Shown: positions 59,705-64,000 of the stretch, in pieces
Numbering within the stretch: the stretch's first letter is position 1
How the letters are laid out: each line of letters opens with the position of its first letter
Assembly (NCBI GenBank): GCA_020284085.1
Contig: JACEVL010000519.1
Coordinates: 2,113,501-2,177,500, forward strand
Reading direction: 5' to 3'
DNA: 64,000 nt
Source: Aporrectodea caliginosa
Taxonomy: Eukaryota; Annelida; Clitellata; Crassiclitellata; Lumbricidae
Made by a program: the position numbers and the translations under genes
The notes under the pieces: generated by a model
What the model was told of the DNA's origin: nothing
The model's input: the letters and a program-made list of their open reading frames with translations, nothing else
Database searches by the model: none

Positions 59705-59768
<64 letters not shown>
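59613..59768 (+). mobile_element. Retroelement 3' end (GCGGTGTGTC family) inserted into another repeat
   Basis: Contains CTGTAATGGGTTGCGGTGTG, ATTAAACGA and (AT)n. It interrupts a repeat that is continuous at 38671-38850: the flanks CTCAAGTCGAAAC (59539) and CTTATTGTTTTAATC (59773) are adjacent words there. Confidence 0.5.
59706..59762. repeat. (AT)n microsatellite at a retroelement 3' end
   Basis: 57 bp of AT directly after GGTTGCGGTGTGTCATCC and ATTAAACGA, words shared with 24218-24262 and 17850-17895. Confidence 0.9.
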
Positions 59769-59770
<2 letters not shown>

Positions 59771-60186
59771 CTTACTTATTGTTTTAATCTCGGTCTCAAA
59801 GCTCCGATTTGGCGAAGACATAAGCGGCAGGACAGAAGCAAGTTCAAGCAACAATATAAGGTAGGCCTATGAGTCGGCGTCACAGTGCAACACAATCAGT
59901 CGGTGTCAGTATTTCTTATCAACTGACTCCGAGAACTACTGTGGTTATCAAGGATTATTTGGGTATATAATCCCCTATAACCTTCTTAATTGAAACAATA
60001 GCAAAGTAGCAGCGACAATATCGTAATGGTAACTTATGGGCTAGTTTTAGCACCCAAATAATCATTGACGCAATTTCAGTAGCCCTTTAACATCTCAAGC
60101 CAAAATGAAGATGTAGGCTTATTTACCTTGTAGGCGTATAAAAGCCGAGATCCAGTGTAAGCAGTTCGACACTGTGTGTACTTGGG

Positions 60187-60392
60187 TTTAACGACACTTT
60201 TTCATATCGAAGATGATTAGTGTCGGAGGCAGAGTACAACCTCGTACTCCACGTTTATATTGCGACCGAGCCACCCACAGTAAAGATCCGAGAAATTAAT
60301 CTCTAATAAACCGACCGACCTGGAATCGAACCCAGGCCGCCGGCGTGGAGAGCGGGCTACCAACCCACTCGGCCACCGGGCCACTCAGGATA
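60187..60392 (-). mobile_element. tRNA-derived SINE, second copy
   Basis: Minus-strand copy of the 31199-31425 SINE over its whole length. Box A at 60375-60365 and box B at 60332-60322, same body and same AAGTGTCGTTAA tail. It is a dispersed family, not a functional tRNA gene. Confidence 0.8.
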
Positions 60393-60639
60393 TCTAATTT
60401 CCATTGCTAGTTATGATAGTAATTTTATCACAATTCCTAGCAGCAACGTCATTCGCAAGATAATGTAGGCCTACGTGAAGTCCACATGACAGGCTTGACA
60501 GCATACCAATATCATATGGGGATGATATGGGCGTCATATAATTTTTTATGCCCTTCATAATTATGATGCTGCTGTTCCATGAAGTTAATAAATATGTAGG
60601 CCTTACTCTGCCACGAGCAGCTTTTTTGCGTAATGCATA

Positions 60640-60898
60640 GAAGGAGGAGGAGGAGGTGGTGGTGGAGGAGAAGGAGGAGGCGGAGGAGGAGGAGGAGGAG
60701 CCTAGGAGGAGGAGGAGGAGGAAGAAGAGGAAGAGGAAGAGGAAGAGGAAGAGGAAGAGGAAGAGGAAGAGGAAGAGGAAGAGGAAGAGAACGAGGAAGA
60801 GGAAGAAGAAGAAGAAGAAGAAGAAGAAGAAGAAGAAGAAGCAGAGGGAGAAGAAGAAGAAGAAGAGGCGGAGGAGGAGGAAGAGGCCTTTAAGCTGA
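60640..60898. repeat. (GAG)n/(GAAGAG)n purine tract
   Basis: About 255 bp with essentially only purines on the plus strand: GGAGGA blocks, then GAGGAAGAGGAA, then GAAGAA. A mirror-symmetric polypurine run of this kind can form triplex (H-)DNA. The Arg/Lys- or Ser-rich frames here are repeat translations. Confidence 0.95.
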
Positions 60899-61084
60899 GG
60901 CAGCCATGGGTATGAAGTGTTAATAACTTCATTTTCTCAGCCTCGGCATTACGGCATATGAGGGGTGGCCAATTCTCTCCGTCGCCGTCTCATCTTCTCA
61001 TCGACAGTGTACGGTCAATGTACTCATTATAACTGAGTAGGCTAGGGGTGCACATGGAGCAGGAATGTCCAACCATATTTCTGC

Positions 61085-61158
61085 TACGGCGGGTATTTGA
61101 ACCTCAGCCTCTAGACTTACAGTGCAGCACGCTAACCACTGCCATATCAAGCACCCCT
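61085..61158 (-). mobile_element. tRNA-like sequence (SINE head)
   Basis: Minus strand has TGGCAGTGGTTAGCGTGC (box A-like) and AGGTTCAAATACC (box B-like) with tRNA-like spacing. No matching acceptor stem seen. Confidence 0.4.
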
Positions 61159-61402
61159 AATAACCACACTATAATTGTTACAGATGGTAGCCTATTTGTG
61201 AATTGGACGAAAGTAATTAACATACTTCTTAGATGAACGACAGTGGCGCATGGCAATGAATCAGACGCCCCAGCAGCTAGGCCAGTTTAACCGCGCAGGC
61301 TAGGCCTATAGCTCCTTATGTAAGTCCTCCTGTCAGGACCAATTATTTCAACGCAGTTTGCTTGAGGAAGTATACCTAATTCTCTCTGCGACTCTAAATA
61401 TA

Positions 61403-62977
61403 GGGTGACTCGATAGGTCGAGAACGATTTTGCATGCAGACAAATATATGTTATACACAATATAATATGGAAAGTTGTATACTGGGGGATAGGTCGTTCA
61501 AATGAGAATGTTACGCAAAAAAATTAGATCACTAGCTCACTTATTAAAATTTTAGCGCCAATATCCGTGATGTCATCAAATTCGTGCAAGCAAACGTAAA
61601 CAAGCAGCATTATCATTGACTAGTGAATACGCCGATTAGGCAATGGCGGCCTTAAATGAATCGCAAATTAGGGCTCAAGCTATTACATTATTGGAAGAAA
61701 AGTACAGTTACAGTGTTAGGCTATAGGAAAGAAATTGGGTCGTTCTAAATCGTGGATTAGCAAGTGGGCCAAACGCTACAAACAGAGTCCAAACGAGACG
61801 CTGCGGAATCGAAAGTCCGTGCTGACTGCTGCCGCTCAAAAACTGATCAAACAGTCTAAATATAGGCGAGGACAGAGTTTGCGAAAATTAGAACGTCGGT
61901 TAAAAGACAAACGCCTTGCTGGAAGCAAAGAGACAATCAGGCGTTATATGCGGACGACGCTGAAATGGAAGAGTTTCAAGAGACAAAAATTCCCAAAGTT
62001 AACTGATGCTTACAAAGTTCGCCGAGTAAACTTCGCGACGAAGTTTAGGCCTAAGGATATTGATTGGTCGCGTGTTATGTTCAGTGATGAATCGCCCTTC
62101 AAACTCTACCACGTACCTAACAGTAAGAACGACGTTGTGTGGGGATCACAAGAAAGTTCTGTTCCGTGCGCTCCACAGGTGAAGTTCAGTCCCTCAGTTC
62201 TGGTGTGGGGAGGCATGACATCTCTTGGATTAACAAAACTTCATATCATTCCAAATAAAACTTCAGTCACTTCGAGTTATTACATTAATTAGATACTGGA
62301 GAAAGAGGTCAAACCCGCATTCCAGCGAACTGCAGTCTGCGCTCAGTTAACAGCCACAAAAATGTTTCATAATAACGGCGAAGGATTATTTCAACAAGAC
62401 GGTGCACGTGCACACACATCAAAAGCCTCAGTCGATTGGTTGAACAAAAATATCAATGGATACATCTCACCGGGGGACTGGCCGCCTAATTCGCCGGATT
62501 TGTCACCAACAGAAAATGTTTGGAGTATTATGGCGGCAACTGTTTATGCCGATCCGAACCCCAGACATTGAACACCTTAAAACGTCGGCTTCGTAAAGCA
62601 TGGACATCGATACCTCTGACAACTCTGAAAAATCTAATCGGCTCGATGCCTAATCGACTTGAGGCTGTAATATAGAGTAAAGGAAACATTATTAAATACT
62701 AAATGATAATTTGTATTAATTAATTAATTATGTGTGGATTAACAATGATGGTCGTACAATATTGTTTTCGGTCTAACTGGACGTTTGCTTGGCACGAATT
62801 TGATGACGTCACGGATATTTAGCGCTAAACTTTTAATAAGTGAGCTAGTGATCTAATTTTTTTGCGTAACATTCTCATTGGAACAACCTATCCTCCAGTA
62901 TACAACTTTCCATATTATATTGTGTATAACATATATTTGTCTGCGTTCAAAATCGTTCTCGACCTATCGAGTCACCC
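61403..62977 (+). mobile_element. Tc1/mariner-like transposon, near full length (DD37E type)
   Basis: 1575-bp element bounded by TA target duplications (61401-61402 and 62978-62979). Terminal inverted repeats of about 200 bp start GGGTGACTCGATAGGTCGAG and match with only a few mismatches. It encloses a single transposase reading frame with three lesions. Full-length structure and high TIR similarity suggest a relatively recent copy. Confidence 0.93.
61643..62670 (+). pseudogene. Tc1/mariner-like transposase, DD37E, broken by two frameshifts and one stop
   Basis: Starts MAALNESQIRAQAITLLEEK at 61643, then shifts frame near 61715-61730 into GRSKSWISKWAKRYK (helix-turn-helix DNA-binding region). 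The catalytic domain shows MFSDESPF (first Asp), FQQDGARAHT (second Asp) and WPPNSPDLSPTENVW (Glu). There are 37 residues between the second Asp and the Glu, so DD37E rather than the DD34E of classical Tc1. An in-frame TAG at 62290-62292 interrupts the catalytic domain and a second frameshift near 62555-62570 precedes the C-terminus, which then reads LNTLKRRLRKAW and ends with NRLEAVI and a stop. As it stands it cannot make active enzyme. Confidence 0.9.
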
Positions 62978-64000
62978 TATAGTTGGTGCATGGAACCTAG
63001 GCTATTGCTAAGCCATTTATCAACGGATTCATGGCTGTTATGTATAAAAAAGGCCTACACGACTACATGTATGTAGGGTCTCGTATATAGGAACAGCTAG
63101 GGACATAACTATAGCGTTGGGCTTGGAGGTTTAAGCCCCTCCCCCCCAAAAAAAACGAAGCTGAAATAAATCAAGCCCCAATGATTTGATCGGGCGAGAT
63201 CCTTCACACCACCACTGCCAGTTTGAATCTCACGCCATTTAAGGTTCCCGTTTGCGGACAGTATATATAGACCGAGATTTAAATCTCTGAAAAAAGCCAG
63301 CATCGGGAGGTGAACCGCGATCCCCACGCGCTCCCACGTAGAGACGCATTGAAAGTAGGCCTGCGCTCTAACGGTCTAACCAATGTGGATATTATAGCTG
63401 GGCATGTGCTATATATTTATAGGCATGCGCGTTTCGGTTACTCGCGAACCAGGGCAGCGAGCAGCGGAATCCAGTAATTGCACTGCGTTAGGTTAGTAGC
63501 TTATAAGTTATACATGTAGGTCCAGTATCCAAATTTGCATGAGAAATTGCATTAACCAGTCAGATCCAGCTGTATGTGGGCAGAAACATGACCAGTGTGC
63601 AATATGGCGCATTCGCAAAGGAGGCGTAAAGGGCGTACGTTCTCTCAACTTGGGCTGTATGACGTTTTCTACTAGTTTTTTTTGCATTATCCAGACAGTC
63701 AATTTCCACAATGTGGCCCACACTGTGCCACTGGTTATGGCGACTAAGACTTCCCCACCCTCAATTCAAGTCCTGGAGCCAGTTTTATGTAGTACACTGA
63801 AACCTTTCAAGTCTAAAATTTTTTCAAATTCTGCATAGCGTATATTTATTCACACACAGATAATGTATGCAATCATTGCAATGCTTCTACAATCTACACC
63901 GTCATTTGTCACAGTGTTATTCCGTTGTAATTAGTAGGCCTGTCATAGATTCAAAGGCCTATAAATCTGAGGTAGGCCTAGTCCGCACTCCTGAACAATT
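62978..64000. other. Intergenic DNA to the window end
   Basis: Apart from the tRNA-like relic at 63300-63395, no repeat or gene was recognised. Short open frames lack family features. Confidence 0.4.
63300..63395 (-). mobile_element. Decayed tRNA-like sequence
   Basis: Minus strand has TTGGTTAGACCGTTAGAGCG and, further on, GCGGTTCACCTCCCG, with tRNA-like order but poor box B. Confidence 0.3.

Overview
The window is gene-poor, AT-rich animal nuclear DNA: spliced genes with GT-AG introns, very many microsatellites, decayed retrotransposons and DNA transposons. The abundant TAGGCCTA words, the many CR1/L2-like 3' tails of the form GCGCTATATAAAT, tRNA-derived SINEs and a single-exon divergent rhodopsin-type receptor suggest a marine invertebrate, probably a deuterostome such as an echinoderm or hemichordate. 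The species cannot be fixed from the sequence alone.

Two host genes are well supported. On the minus strand, 15850-23587 holds a complete nine-exon BCKDHA gene (E1-alpha of the mitochondrial branched-chain 2-oxoacid dehydrogenase, 439 aa as assembled here), including a short first exon with a mitochondrial presequence and one GC-AG intron. On the plus strand, 36153-37205 holds an intronless 350-aa seven-helix receptor with non-canonical DRY and NPxxY positions. They show no functional link.

Layout. 1-13.2 kb: decayed CR1/L2-like and RTE-like retrotransposon pieces, long (GTAT)n, (ATC)n, (GA)n and (CA)n tracts, and a 491-bp MITE nested in a reverse transcriptase with an 8-bp target duplication. 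13.2-23.7 kb: BCKDHA and its downstream region, with small repeats in introns and a SINE about 110 bp upstream of the start codon. 24.2-32.2 kb: several non-autonomous DNA elements, a deleted mariner with long TIRs, a tRNA-derived SINE and a 32-bp minisatellite. 32-44 kb: the receptor, an element with TTCGATAGTCCGAA ends, a TAACTAC-rich element, and a 1-kb region with nine copies of an exact or near-exact 16-mer arranged as a mirror. 44.5-57.2 kb: a composite minisatellite block of about 3.45 kb present twice, nearly identical, 8.04 kb apart. 58.2-59.1 kb: an orphan retrotransposon ORF1-like protein. 61.4-63 kb: a nearly intact Tc1/mariner-like element with a DD37E catalytic spacing and three lesions.

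The most distinctive theme is a set of unrelated non-autonomous elements (11.3, 24.3, 26.6, 37.9 and 42.2 kb) that each carry many copies of their own short motif in opposite orientations at or near the two ends. The second theme is microsatellites and minisatellites that start directly at retrotransposon 3' tails. No new cellular system with multiple cooperating genes was found.
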